A stretch of DNA of 64,000 nucleotides, taken from contig NC_051066.1 of the NCBI RefSeq assembly GCF_004664715.2, forward strand, positions 76,977,147 to 77,041,146, written 5' to 3'. Each line of letters starts with the position of its first letter. The first letter of the stretch is position 1. This DNA comes from Peromyscus leucopus (lineage: Eukaryota > Chordata > Mammalia > Rodentia > Cricetidae). Shown piece by piece: positions 10,900 to 22,045 of this stretch. Position numbers and translations under genes: made by a program. The notes below the pieces were generated by a model. That model ran no database searches. It saw only the letters and a program-made list of their open reading frames with translations, and had not been told where the DNA came from.

Positions 10900-11215
10900 T
10901 TTCACGGGTCATTTATTTCTGTATAAAAAGCCTCAATTTCCCTGGCAATGAAATGGAGCACTATCTACCACCTGGAGATGAAGACACAGCTATAAATGAC
11001 TTTGAATTGCCTGGATAATCAGCATTATGCAAATCAGTAGTGTCATTAGAGAGCTGCTAAACACAGCTATAAATCTTATAAAAATACTTCAATGGAAATT
11101 AAGGCTCAATTAGGAGGCTCCACTTTCAAAATTTTCCATCACCCTGTTATTTTCAAGAGGGGACGGCTCAAAGCCGCTTCTGGCAGAGAGTAATGGGGCC
11201 TCTGTCTAACATTCT
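10900..11215. promoter_or_regulatory. Candidate enhancer-like conserved block
   Basis: Repeat-free block dense in recognisable regulatory words: a perfect octamer ATGCAAAT (near 11027), CTATAAAT at three places, CAATTAGGAGG and CAATTTCCCTGGCAATGAAATGG. The surrounding DNA is not simple sequence. Conservation is suspected, not shown. Confidence 0.35.
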
Positions 11216-12825
11216 GGGTGAAACTGCACATGGATGGCCAAAGATGGTCGACAGGAAGGGGAGACAGTGCACCGGACCAATTAGCTGAGACTTAAGATGA
11301 AACCAGGGTTCCAGGACAGGGCATGATGGGACAACCACTGGCTCATCACGCCTGTCTCAGCAAGGATGTCAGCCACCGGTGTGGGGAGCTGCAAAGTCCA
11401 GGGTTCTTTCAAGTTCTCTTTCAAGCCAAGTACGTGGGCAGTAATCTGACTTGATGTTAACTCTGTGCTCCCAATACCTTAGGAAGATTCGAACAAACAT
11501 CACCAACCCAACACATGAACCAGGTCTGACGCCTGGTCTCAAACTTCTCAGAGGTCTTCTAACCTCAGCAGCCCAACTTGAAGAATCACCAAGAAGCCAA
11601 CTCCATCATGCTCTGCCTCACAGACCCCAGCACCCTTCACTCACAAGCATCTTGGGGCTAAAAAGAAATTGCAGCTTCCATTCTCAAAGTCAGGGGGTCA
11701 CAAATTGCCTGAATCCAAACTACCCAAGACACTCAAGCAACAAATTAAGACCAGCATCCACTTAGTGTTTCCTGGCAAGTATTTCCAAAAACATCCTTCT
11801 GACTGGGTTTGCCTGTGATAAATTCTAACACAGCATCCTGTCGCATCTGGAAGACAGGCCCCTCATCTGGGTCACTCAGTGAAGACACCTCATCACCCTG
11901 TTTCTGGGTGGCTGTCACTGGGGTTAGCACCCAGTCCAGTTTCTACAGGTTGAGCCTCTTCTGCCTGTCTTTCCTCATCGCCGCTGAGAAGCCACTCCTC
12001 TCAGAAAGCACTCAGAACCTGGAGCGGAGCCTTCTTCAGTGAGTGAAGTGAGAGGAAAGACAGCCGAGAGCAGGCAGCCTTGTTAAAGAACGCTCTTCAA
12101 ATGGGAAGTCCTAGTGGTCATTAACACCAGAGAAGTAGAAGCCGTTCGGGGCAATTTAAAATGAGCCCAACGCGAGACAGTAGTCCTCAAGCAGCTAAGA
12201 GCCTTGAAGCACGAGTGTAATTTAAACCAGAACACTTTCTGCCACCAACTCCCATGTGACACCCATGTAAGTGTCAAAATCCACATGTGCCCAGGCCCTG
12301 ACCCTCCATCACCTTTTTCCTTATCACCCCACCCCCACCCCACTCAATAACTGAAACAATGTCTCAGGCTCAGGTACAGTCATCAGACTAAGCCACCCCG
12401 GTCGGGATCCTGGAATCTGGGGTATTAGTGATAAGCACGAGTCCAAAACACAACAGAACCAGGAACCCAATGATGAAGAAGCCACAGCCCTGTCTTGAAC
12501 CAATGAGCTTGGACACGGGGCACAGCTGGCAAAACAATGGAATCATTGAAAAGTGCGTGTCATGTGGATGCTACCAACAGTGGAGGGGGCTGCTCTTCCC
12601 TGGACCCTCTGGACAAAGGTTGGTGTGACGTTCAGTAGTGCAGTCTCAGCTCTCAACCCCTAAAGGAATGGAGGTGGAGGCAGGCAGGACTCCCACTCAC
12701 AAAGGCCTACAGTTTCCCTGTTTCCTTTGAAAGACACCATCTGTGGGGCCTTCTCCCTGTACGCTGGGATGCTTCTGTGTGTGTCCTTCCTCTTCTACAG
12801 CACCAAAGCCCTCAGTTAATTTGCT
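11216..12825. other. Unique intron, no repeats recognised
   Basis: About 1.6 kb without identifiable SINE or LTR, unusually long for this window. The ORFs in it (60-105 codons) lack any recognisable domain and have no consistent codon bias. Confidence 0.5.
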
Positions 12826-13049
12826 TTAATTTCTTATTACTTATTTTATTTTTATTTATTTTATGTGTATGGGTGTTTTGTTTGCATATGTGTATGTACC
12901 AAATGGGTGCCTGGTATCCTAAGACACCCCCCCCCCCCAGGGACTGGAGTTGCAGTTTGTGAACTGACATGTAGGTGCTGGGAATCAAACTCAGGTCCTC
13001 TGGAAGAGAGGCCCGGCTCTTAACCGCTGAGCCATCTCTCCAGTCCCAG
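12826..13049 (-). mobile_element. B2-family SINE
   Basis: The minus strand begins GGGACTGGAGAGATGGCTCAG at 13049, with AAGAGCCGGGCCTCTCTTCCAGAGGACC and ending in the (TTTTA)n tail at 12830-12865. An internal C-run (about 12926-12938) is slippage-prone. Confidence 0.9.
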
Positions 13050-13317
13050 CCTTCAGTTATTTTAAAGCACCTGACTTAACTGCACCATTCTGCAGAAATC
13101 ACAAGGCATGGCAACATCACTACAAAAGACCTCACAGTGCCTCAGAGCACACTTCTCAGAACCACAGGCACAAATCAGCATCTACAAATCCAAATTCACA
13201 ACCGAGAGTCCGGCCGTGGTGGCTGTAGAACTGAGAATCTGGGTCTGAAACCATCGTCTGCTTCCTCTAGCCCCGCCCCCCACCCCCAGACCCTGCTACC
13301 TGGAGAGTGGATGTTCC

Positions 13318-13605
13318 TCCAAAAGTGTGTTGACATCCCATCCCCACCACAATCATGTTGACATGTGGCACCTTTGAGAGATGATAGGGTCCCAAGGGCT
13401 CCAGTGCTACTAGTGCCTTATAAACGAGACCTCAAGGAGCCCTTCCCCTCCCATCACACATGGACCCGCAAGAGGTCACTATCTACGAAGAAGGGGCTTT
13501 GCCAGACCCCGAGCCTGCTGCTACTTTGACCTTGGCCTTCCCAGCCTTGGGCCATGAACAATACATTTCCAGTGTTGATAAAATTACCCCATCAATGAAG
13601 ACATC
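13318..13605 (-). mobile_element. MST/MLT1-type MaLR LTR
   Basis: Antisense order: ACATGTGGCACCTTTGAGAGATGATAGGGTC, AGTGCCTTATAAACGAGACCTCAAG, GACCTTGGCCTTCCCAGCC and AATACATTTCCAGTG. Confidence 0.65.
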
Positions 13606-13631
13606 TCCTTATTGCTTTTTGTGCTGCTTAC

Positions 13632-13989
13632 TTCTTGTCAACTTGACACAAGCTAGAGTGATCTACGGTGAAGTGCCTTGAGAAAATGTCTCCATCAGAA
13701 TGCCCGTAGACAGGTCTATGGCGCATTTTCTTGATTAATGACTGGTGTAGGTAGACTCAGCCATGGGAGGCCATGCATCTTCAGGGAAGGTAGACCTGAG
13801 TTATCCAAGGAAGCAGGCTGAGCAAGTCATGAGGAGCAAGCAGGGCTCCTGCCATGGCTTCTATTCCAGTTCCAGCCCTGACTTCCTGCAGACTGACCTG
13901 AAAATTGTAAGAAGAAATAAACCCCTTCCTTGCCAAGCTGCTTTTGGTCCCGGTGCTTTATCACAGCAATAGAAACCCTCACTGAGACA
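13632..13989 (-). mobile_element. Rodent MaLR LTR (MT/ORR1-related)
   Basis: The minus strand starts TGTCTCAGTGAGGGTTTCTATTGCTGTGATAAAGC and ends GACTCTAGCTTGTGTCAAGTTGACA-like. AAGCAGGCTGAGCAAGTCATGAGGAGC and TAAACCCCTTCCTTGCC (sense plus) are familiar modules. Same family as 45328-45725. Confidence 0.75.
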
Positions 13990-14285
13990 CTGAGAAGAAG
14001 CACCTTGAGGGAAGAGGGGCTTGTTCTGGCTTACAGTTCAAGGCGGCAGGGAAGGAAAGGCAGATAAAGCATGGGGCAGCTGGTCACATTGTACCTACAG
14101 TCAGAAGCAGAGGGTGACAGTATGATCACCTTGCTTTCTCCTTTTCATTTAGTCACCCACATTCAAGGAAAGTCTTCCCACATCTATTGACCCACTCTAG
14201 AAACCCGTTCACAGACATGCCTAGAGGTTTGTCTCTGAAGTAATTAGAGATCCCTTCAAGTAGACAGTATTAACCATTATAACAT
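13990..14285 (+). mobile_element. Rodent MaLR-like LTR fragment
   Basis: GAGGGGCTTGTTCTGGCTTACAGTTC, GCAGCTGGTCACATTGTACCTACAGTCAG, CCACCCACATTCAAGG-like, CACAGACATGCCTAGAGGTTTGTCTC. Joined head-to-head to the minus-strand LTR before it. Confidence 0.55.
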
Positions 14286-14917
14286 CCCAAGGTGGCAGCT
14301 GGTACAGTCTAAGCTAGAAGCTCACCTGAGTCCCACTCTCCCTAGCCTCTCTAGGATACCTTCTCTATTACTCCTTCTTGGGACAATGCTGTACATCTTC
14401 AATATGCCTTTAGCCTCTTAGCAAGTTTTCCTAAAACAAGTCATCACAAATAAACTTCTGTATTTGATCATTATGCATTATGAACCCCTTAACACACCGT
14501 GTTTCCTCTTGCAATTACTGAGAATTCCAGTTTTACCCACTCTCCCAGCTTTTACAACAGAGCCCATAATCATATGGCTGACCCTTGGCCAATGGGATTA
14601 AGTAAAAGTTCTCTGTGTGAATCCCAGAAAGGATTCTTAAGAAGCGGCAGCTCATCCTTCCCCAGCCTTTCTTCAACTTGAATTAGACAACACAGCTGGT
14701 ACTCAAGCAGTCATCTTAGACTGGAGAGAAAATGTAAGGAAGGGAGCCCGGGTCCCTGGTAGAATGGAGTCAGGACGCCACCTTGGATGACTTACTGCTA
14801 AGCCAGCTCTGAAATCCCCTCAACTAGCAAAACACACGCCCTAGTTAAGTCTTTTTCCTGTCTGTACAATAAGTCAAAACATGTAAGCTTGAATTTCAAT
14901 AGCACCTGAAGGACATG
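14286..14917. other. Unique intron, nothing recognised
   Basis: No mobile element or gene signal identified; composition unremarkable. Confidence 0.45.
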
Positions 14918-14925
14918 CTATAAAT

Positions 14926-15111
14926 CAGTAGTTCTCAACCTGTGGGTCGCGACCTCCTTGGGGGGTCATTTATCAGATATCCTGCGTTTCAGATAACAGT
15001 AGCAAAATTGCAGTTTGAAATAGCAACAAAAATAATATCATGGCTGGGGGTCAACACAACATGAGGAACTGTATTAAAGGGTCTCAGCACAAGAAAGGTT
15101 GAGAACCATTG
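14926..15111. mobile_element. URR1 non-autonomous hAT DNA transposon
   Basis: Terminal inverted repeats CAGTAGTTCTCAACCT / AGGTTGAGAACCATTG (two mismatches), internal GTGGGTCGCGACCTCCTTGG, AACAGTAGCAAAATTGCAG and GGGGGTCAACACAACATGAGG. An exact 8-bp target duplication CTATAAAT flanks it at 14918-14925 and 15112-15119, the hallmark of hAT transposition. 186 bp long, no coding capacity. Confidence 0.93.
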
Positions 15112-15156
15112 CTATAAATGTGTTCTAAGCATGAGTATAGGCAATCAATATACATG

Positions 15157-15160
<4 letters not shown>

Positions 15161-15204
<44 letters not shown>
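15161..15204. repeat. (CA)22 microsatellite
   Basis: Perfect dinucleotide run. Confidence 0.97.
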
Positions 15205-15207
<3 letters not shown>

Positions 15208-16660
15208 CTAAGGCCACTGTCCACTTTGCCATACAACACATTCAACTGGGGAAAGGCTCTCATTTGGTTCATCAGCACCACAAACACTGGGAAGTCCACA
15301 TCCCCGCCTCCACTGAAACAGGTTCCTGGAAGGGAATATTTGACACAGTAAGCTTGATGAGAAATGAAACAATATCTTCCTGTTGGACCAGAAAAATAGG
15401 AAAAATGAGTGTATGCTGGATAGGCTAACTGGTATACCCCCTTCATGATGGTCTGGCCAAGAAAACACCCTCATCCAAGCCCTACCCCCTCTGCCCCTCA
15501 CCTCTCTCAGAGGCCCTCAACCCCACTAGTTTCTATCACTTGCTGGATGGAGCTCCTTACACACCCACCACCCTTCAGTCCTCTCTTCCCAGCCAGGATA
15601 TCTGTGACTCTTGAAGGTGCTGGACACACAGAGGGAAGTGGAGAAGGGACAGGGGACCTCACTGCACATCCCCTGGTCCAGATTCTACAATGAAGCAATC
15701 ACCTTCAACAGGGCCAAAGAACCATCCAGCAAGTTGACTGCCAACAGTACCTCACCCTAGCCAGGTACCCCTCTATTTTTGAACCACCCCTTTTCTTCTT
15801 CAAGACGCAGGCATGGATGCCCCTCCTAGAACTCTCTTCTCCTAAGAAAACGGGACTCCCTTATCCCCACATCAGCCAGCTCCTCCCACTTGATAGCATC
15901 ACGGATGTTCTCTGCACCAACAAGCCCAGGGTCCCCTCTTACATCATGCTGAGCCAGGGCAGCCATTGCCCTGCCTGCTCTGGTAAGTGCTTTTTAATTT
16001 ATATTTTAATTATAATTTATATATTTTTAAATTATATTTTAAACCTATAGACTCAGCAAACCAATCAATCCACAATGACTCTGAGAGAAAGAGAATGGGG
16101 CATTTTTCTTTTTCTTTTAAGTTTTTAAGTTTTCTTTTTCTTTTAAGTCTGTATCTATGGTCAGCTAAATGGAGTTAGAAAAATGTGGTGAGAAGTCATC
16201 TTCCAGAATTCCCATCCTTTTTTTCAGAGTTCTTGTTCTTTTGGGAGACTGATGGGCAAGAATCGTCCATATCTCAGATAGCCCACAGTTTACCCAGTCA
16301 CTTCACTCCACTGGGATGTCATGTCCAGGGGACAGTGGGACACACTAGTCTCACTTCCAGACAGTGGAGCACCCCAAAAGCCCTACTCGTGAATGGCAGC
16401 ATAATCCTTGGTGGAGAAGACAGATTTCCAGGATCAGGCACACAGAAGCAAAGCTGCAAGCAAGGTCTGCCACGCCAGGCTCTTCCCAGGTCATCTCAGA
16501 CTGTGCGCAGGAAGTCAGGAGGTAGCTCTGGGTCAAGTCCGGCCAAAGGATGAACCCAGCAGCCAAAGGGTCCCAGGGAATGAGGGGCCACAGCTGGCGA
16601 GGGTGGAGTTGGGAAAGAAGAGGGCATCTCTGGCACCACCTCCCATCTGTCAGATTTTTC
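15205..16660. other. Unique intron with an AT-rich island
   Basis: No SINE or LTR recognised. An AT-only stretch lies at about 15989-16045. Overlapping ORFs of 60-120 codons in several frames at 16185-16770 look like chance frames in GC-richer DNA. Confidence 0.45.
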
Positions 16661-16667
16661 CTCACAC

Positions 16668-16772
16668 ATGGTAGCACACACATGGAACCCCAGCACTGGG
16701 AGGCTGGGACAGAAGGGTATTAAGCTTGTAGCCAGTCTAGGCTCCAAAGGACAACCCTGTCTCAAAAGCACA
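16668..16772 (+). mobile_element. Degraded B1/B4 fragment
   Basis: GGTAGCACACACATGGAACCCCAGCACTGGGAGG and AACCCTGTCTCAAAAGCAC remain. Confidence 0.6.
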
Positions 16773-17111
16773 GTAGAAGGAGGAGGAGGAGGAAGTGAGA
16801 CTCTTACTCATTCCTACAAAGTAGGGGAGGAGACAGGAAATAATTCAAACACACAGAGATCTAGAAGATAACCAAGGTATGCGAACAGGTGGCCTCCTAA
16901 AGCTCTCCCCCAGTCCCCAGGTCCACTGCTGTGCTCTCTTGTCATCCTCTTCCCCTGGATATGTGTGTGGGGGGGGGGGGGGACCTGTAGCTTCAGAAGA
17001 GCCACAAGCCATTGCTCCAGTCACTGATTTGGTGAAACAAAACACCATGCTGGGAACCCACATGACAAGTAACTGAGTGACCTCCAGAAAGCTAGCAAGG
17101 AAAACAGGCCC

Positions 17112-17462
17112 TTGGGCTGGAAGGATGGGTCATAAGTTAGTGTCTGCCACATAAGCATGAGGACCTGAGTATGACACTCCAGAACCCACATAATGCCACA
17201 TAAAAGTGGGAATGGTGGCCAGCTATAATCCTAGCACTAGGAAGGCAGCAACAGGTGATACACAGAGCAAGCTGGCTAGCAAAACTAGACATCTCTGGCT
17301 TTGACTGAGAGACCAAGAGTGATGATGGATGACTCCCAACATCAACCTTGGGCCTCCACATGCATGCACACAAAGCTGCATGTTCATCCACACACAAGTG
17401 CACCTGGACATGTGCAAAAATGTGCATACACAAATGTAAACTACACACACACACAGAAAAAA
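17112..17462 (+). mobile_element. B4 SINE
   Basis: TTGGGCTGGAAGGATGGGTC head, AGCATGAGGACCTGAGTATGACACTCCAGAACCCACAT, TATAATCCTAGCACTAGGAAGGC body and a CA-rich tail to 17455. Confidence 0.8.
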
Positions 17463-17974
17463 ATGGCAAAAGAAAAACAACCAAGCCCTTTACCCAGAAG
17501 CCTGTGGGAAATGAGCTAACAGCAGCCCCAGGGATCTGAAGGTGAGTCCTTCAGCTGTCCAGCCTCAGCTGAAACTGTAGCTCAGCTGATGCCATGATCA
17601 CAACCTCCCAGAGTGCATGCAACAGTGTTACCAGATTCCCAGAAGCCAGGGATGATCACATGTGCTCCTCAAGATACCAATTGGGGGTCACACTGTGACA
17701 CTGCATCGGGAAATGAACACAGGTCAATAGGAGCGAGCTAATCAATTAATAACAGGAACCAGGGGGTAGCCACCTAGGGGAAAGTGCCACTGGGTCCCCT
17801 CACTCACACATCACACCAAAATATTGTCTCCCTTTGGATGTACTGGGACCTCTAATTTTCATCTAATCTACAGAATAAAGCGAAAGTGGCATGAGGAAGT
17901 CTACACACTGAAAGGTTTCAATGTGAAAACCCAACCCCAAAGAGAAAACACAAATTTTTTTTATGCCCAGATGC

Positions 17975-18620
17975 CAAGAAAGAAAGAACAGAATGTGATT
18001 AAAGAGGGAAATATTACCTGCAACTCGTATCACAAAAGGCTAATTTCCTTAATATATAAATAGTTCCCACAAATCAATAAAAGAAAAATCAGTTAAGATC
18101 AATTCTACAACAGAAGGGATATGAACACTTTATAGAAAAGGAATGACAGAAAGGGTCTTAAACTTCTGAAAAGATGTTTGCTCACAAGAACTCCAATGAG
18201 ATTCCTAAGTAGGATCAAATGTATTCACACACTGGCTTGAAGGCAGTGGGGAGCTGGCACCCTCACGTTCCTCGTAGGGAACAGACTGGTACAACTTCTC
18301 TAGAGGGCAATTAGACAGCAGCTATCAAAACCACAAATGCTCTTGGATCCCAGGCTCAACAACTCTGCCTCCGGGAATATTCAGAATGGCATGTGTATAA
18401 GGCCATCCAACAGTAAAGACCTACCCAGAGGAGACTGCTGTAATAATGTATGATACATCTGGATAACAGGATAACATGAACCATATAACTACAATGAGGT
18501 GCTTTAGCCTGATACATGGGGGGGGGGGGAGTTCAAAAGGCAGAATGAGGAATTCCTCTCTGCACTGACAGGGAAATCTCTGAAATTTATTAGTAAAGAA
18601 ATAATAAAAATAATTAAAAT
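17975..18620 (+). mobile_element. Ancient L1 (L1M-type) ORF2 end/3' fragment
   Basis: Sense L1 landmarks: AAGGCTAATTTCCTTAATATATAAA, CACAAATCAATAAAAG, TGGTACAACTTCTCTAGAGGGCAATTAG, CTATCAAAACCACAAATGC, CAACAGTAAAGACC and TGATACATCTGGATAACAGG. Many indels; the frame is destroyed. L1 3'UTR-like AT-rich DNA may continue to about 18990. Confidence 0.7.
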
Positions 18621-19009
18621 TGAGACTCCTTCAGGGAGGCATGTGGGGAGGCTGGGGTCAGAGCCAAAGGAGGTTTTCACTCTGTGCTCTTGAACACATC
18701 ATAAATATTAAACCATATGGCTACATTTCTTTTTCAGAATAAAAAAATTCAAATTAATAAGGAAGCTGCACTGAAACTACACACACACACAAACCTACAC
18801 ACACACACACAAACAGCTTCCTCTTTAATAGCACTCAGAACCTAAGAGTTGGTTCTCAAGCAATGGTCAGTGATAAGCTGGGCAGGGGGTTGAAGGTGAG
18901 AAAGGTCAGTATTTCTTGCCTCTGTTCTCTTTCAAATTTTGTACCATTGTATATGTACATGTATGTGTCCATTGTATATGTAGTCAATTTCAAAACAAAT
19001 CAAGATGGC

Positions 19010-19081
19010 CACACAAGCCACTCAAGACAGTACACACCTGTGATCTCAGCACTTAGGAGAGGCTAGATGCAGGAGGATTGC
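19010..19081 (+). mobile_element. SINE (B1-related), left piece
   Basis: ACACCTGTGATCTCAGCACTTAGGAG ... GGAGGATTGC. The matching right piece (GTTTGAGGCCAGTCAGAGCTACACAGCAAGATCCCATCTCT) resumes at 19437-19487 after an LTR insertion, ending in an (AAT)n tail. Confidence 0.7.
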
Positions 19082-19436
19082 TGTGGAATAATCCTTTTGT
19101 ACACTGTGAAGATGTTTTGCTCTCATTTGTTTAATAAAGAGCCAACTGGCCGATAGCTAGGCAGAAAGAGGTTAGGTGGGAGAGCCAGACTGAGAGAACA
19201 CTAAGAAGAAGGAGCAGAGTCACCAGGTAGATGCAGAGGAAGCAAGAGATGAATATGCCATGCTGAAAAAAGGTACTGCCATGTGGTAGAGCATAGATAA
19301 GAAATATGGGTTAATTTAAGTTGAAAAAGCTAGTTAGTAACAAGCCTAAGCTATCAGCCAAGCATTTATAAATAATAGTAAGTCTCTGTGTGGTTATTTG
19401 GGGAGCCAGTGGTCCGAACAAAAAACTCGACCTACA
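19082..19436 (+). mobile_element. Solo LTR (cricetid-type ERV) inserted in a SINE
   Basis: 355 bp bounded by TG...CA: TGTGGAATAATCCTTTTGTACACTGTGAAGATG at the start, GTTTAATAAAGAGCCAACTGG, AGGTTAGGTGGGAGAGCC, GGTTAATTTAAG and AATAATAGTAAGTCTCTGTGTGG, ending CTCGACCTACA. It splits a SINE whose two halves are otherwise continuous. The target duplication is eroded. No internal ERV genes. Related partial copies lie at 4548-4757 and 5425-5670. Confidence 0.7.
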
Positions 19437-19487
19437 GAGAATCATACGTTTGAGGCCAGTCAGAGCTACACAGCAAGATCCCATCTC

Positions 19488-19519
<32 letters not shown>
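19488..19519. repeat. (AAT)n microsatellite
   Basis: About ten AAT units forming the tail of the interrupted SINE. Confidence 0.95.
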
Positions 19520-19632
19520 GGGGCTGCAAAATGGCTCAGCAGGTAAAGGCACCTTCTCCTAAGCCCAGGGACCTGAGCTGGATCCCCAGAACCCATATGT
19601 TGGTAGAGAACCAACTTCCTGTCCAATCTCTC
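19520..19632 (+). mobile_element. B3-type SINE fragment
   Basis: GGGGCTGCAAAATGGCTCAGCAGGTAAAGGCACC and GACCTGAGCTGGATCCCCAGAACCCATATG. Confidence 0.75.
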
Positions 19633-19659
19633 ACTGGCCATTTCCCTTTAATATCTATA

Positions 19660-19843
19660 CATGCCCAAATGTCCTCTTTTTTGGACACCAGTCACACCAG
19701 ACTAGAGTTCAGCCACATGGTCTGAGTTTGTTTTCACAGCCTCTGTAGAGGGTCAGTCTCCAACAGAATCATGTTCTGAAAACACTGGTGGTTAGGATCT
19801 TAACATATGAATTTAGGGTACAAACAATTCAACCCATAAAAAT
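19660..19843 (+). mobile_element. MLT1-type LTR, 3' part
   Basis: GGACACCAGTCACACCAGACTAGAG and TTAGGATCTTAACATATGAATTTAGGGTACAAACAATTCAACCCATAA are the closing modules of MLT1 LTRs. Confidence 0.7.
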
Positions 19844-19883
19844 GGCCAACATCTCATGTTACTCACCTCAAGATAACCCTCCA

Positions 19884-20105
19884 CTGGGACTGGGGATGTA
19901 GTTTAGCTGGTAGAGTGCTTGCCATAGCATACACAAAACCCCGTCCTATGCCCAGAACTATATAAAACTGGGCATGGTGACACATATATATAATCTCAGC
20001 ACTCAGGGAGTAAAGACATGAGGATCAGGACTTCAGTCATCTTTGGCCACATAGAAGAGTTTAAGGCCAGATTAGGCTACATGAGACCCTATTCCCACCC
20101 CACCC
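19884..20105 (+). mobile_element. RSINE1/B4 SINE
   Basis: GGGACTGGGGATGTAGTTTAGCTGGTAGAGTGCTTG head, CTGGGCATGGTGACACATATATATAATCTCAGCAC, GGCCAGATTAGGCTACATGAGACCC. Confidence 0.85.
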
Positions 20106-20119
20106 CAAGGGGGGAACCT

Positions 20120-20404
20120 TAGGGCTGGGGCAATAACTCTGAGATGAAATGCTTTGCAGTGTAAGTGTGAAGACCCGAGTTTAGACTGCTATGACCCACT
20201 TAAAGTGGGGCACTGTAGTGGACTGTGATGTGTGAAGGGCATCTGAAATTTCTCTTCACCTTGATAAGGCATGAGGCAGAGACAGGAGAACCCCCAGGCT
20301 CACAGCACACATAACTAGGCTTGTCCATGTAGTGACTAAGACACCCTGCTGCAAACAAGGTGGAAGGAGAGAACAGACCCAGGGGTGTGCTTTAGACACA
20401 CTGA

Positions 20405-20453
<49 letters not shown>

Positions 20454-20455
20454 TT
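20120..20455 (+). mobile_element. B4 SINE ending in (CA)n
   Basis: GGGCTGGGGCAATAACTCTGAG head, degraded B1-like body, AAACAAGGTGGAAGGAGAGAAC and a perfect CA run at 20406-20452. Confidence 0.75.
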
Positions 20456-20884
20456 TTAAAGCCTCTACTGGTATTCCAGTGTCCTTTTCTTATCACAAGT
20501 CCTACTTTCAACTTGTACTAGGGAAGTTGAGGGGTGAATTTTCACACTTTTCTCAACTATAGACAGACTGGGACAGGCAGTCTCACTCCACAGAATGGGC
20601 CCAGGCCTCGGTTTCCCCCAGTCTCGCTGAAATGGGGGCCATGGCATCAGTCTCCACCCCACACTTGGACCTGCTGTACAGAAGATACCAGGCTGTGTCT
20701 GCTTAACAAAAGGGAACCCCGCGTCCACCAAACCACTCAGGGAAACTTCAGCCCCCATCCCAGACCCGAATGAGAGCCACACTGCAATTGTATGGCCTCC
20801 CTCTGAGACCACACCACTCATTAAGATGGCCTAGATTACCAGCATCAGGAAATCACCACTGAGCCCGCTCGGCAGTGAAAATGA

Positions 20885-20985
20885 GAGCATGGACCCGGGC
20901 ACTCACACACACACCTCCTGCCAGGCACACCCCCACACACACCTCCTGCCAGGCACACCACCACACCCCACACCCCCACACCCCA
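20885..20985. repeat. 28-bp direct duplication in CA/CCA-rich DNA
   Basis: The 19-mer ACCTCCTGCCAGGCACACC occurs at 20913-20931 and again at 20941-20959 inside a CACAC/CCACACCCC-rich stretch. Confidence 0.85.
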
Positions 20986-21146
20986 TCCACTTGTCTCTGC
21001 ATGAGTGCTGAGTGACCCAGGGCAGGATGTTTCACACCCTGAGTCCTGTGCGCTCTTTGGCGAAACAGGGTCAGTAGCTGATTATTCCGACGGGCTGCTC
21101 TGGCGATGACAAGCAGCTGAGTGTGTTAAGACACGAGAACTCTGTG

Positions 21147-21275
21147 ATTTCATCTTCTGGAGGCTAGAAGTTCCAAGTCAAAATGTTGAATGGCCAAGTC
21201 CAGGGAAAACTCCTCCATGTATCTCTAGATTTTAGTGGTTGCTGAAAATCCCAGGCATCTCTAGGCTTACATGAA
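21147..21275 (+). mobile_element. Possible MLT1/MST LTR fragment
   Basis: CATCTTCTGGAGGCTAGAAGTTCCAAGTCAAAATGTTG matches the common MaLR module; the rest is degraded. Confidence 0.45.
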
Positions 21276-21318
21276 CATCATCCCAATTTCCCTTTTACAA
21301 TCATTTCCCCAGACCCCA

Positions 21319-21372
21319 TGTGTGTGTGTGCGCGCGCGTGTGTGCGTGTGCGTGTGCATGTGCGTGTGTGTG
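21319..21372. repeat. (TG)n/(CG)n alternating purine-pyrimidine tract
   Basis: TG, CGCGCGCG and TGTGCG runs, potentially Z-DNA forming. Confidence 0.9.
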
Positions 21373-21402
21373 TCCCCTAAGCATGGGGAAGAGGAACAGG
21401 AC

Positions 21403-21632
21403 AAACATGGGGACATGGCAGTCAGTGAAGTGCTTGTTTTGCAAGTCTTAATATCTGAGTTCAATCCCTAGAATCCATGATTTTTAGCAACTAGAAAAGA
21501 AAACATCACATGACTTTCAATCACAGCACCAAGAAGGCAGAGACAAGAGGGTCCCCATTGCTTTATGGTCAGCCAGAGTAGTCTAATCAGTGAGCTCAAG
21601 GTCAATCAGAGACCTTGTCTCAAAAAACAAGG
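21403..21632 (+). mobile_element. B4/RSINE SINE
   Basis: ACATGGCAGTCAGTGAAGTGCTTG, GAGTTCAATCCCTAGAATCC, CAAGGTCAATCAGAGACCTTGTCTCAAAAAACAAGGTGG. Confidence 0.75.
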
Positions 21633-21960
21633 TGGAGGCTAGAGAGATGGCTCATGGGTAAGAGTGTTTGCTGTACCAGCATGAGGACCCAGGTCCAAGC
21701 CCAGGACCCACATAAACAGTTGGATGTAGCCATGTGCATACTGTAATTCCAACACTATGGAGCTATGGAGGGTGGAGACAGGAAAGGGCTGGCTAGCTGC
21801 CAGCCTATCTCTACATTTAGTAAGGACACCTAGTGTCCTCCTCTGGCCTCCAGGGGTGCACACACCACACATGCGCACATGCCAAAGGAGATAGGGCCTA
21901 GAATTGACATCTGCACATACATGTGTACCTGCTTAACCATACACACACAAAAACAAACAA
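21633..21960 (+). mobile_element. B4 SINE
   Basis: GAGGCTAGAGAGATGGCTCATGGG head, ACCAGCATGAGGACCCAGG, TGTAATTCCAACACTATGGAG and a GGTGCACACACCACACATGCGCACATG tail. Placed directly behind another B4. Confidence 0.85.
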
Positions 21961-22045
21961 AGTAAGATCATCTTAACCGATTATGTCAATAAAGACCCCC
22001 CTTCCCGCAAAATGTCATATTTATAGGTAGGAATATGAGACCTAG

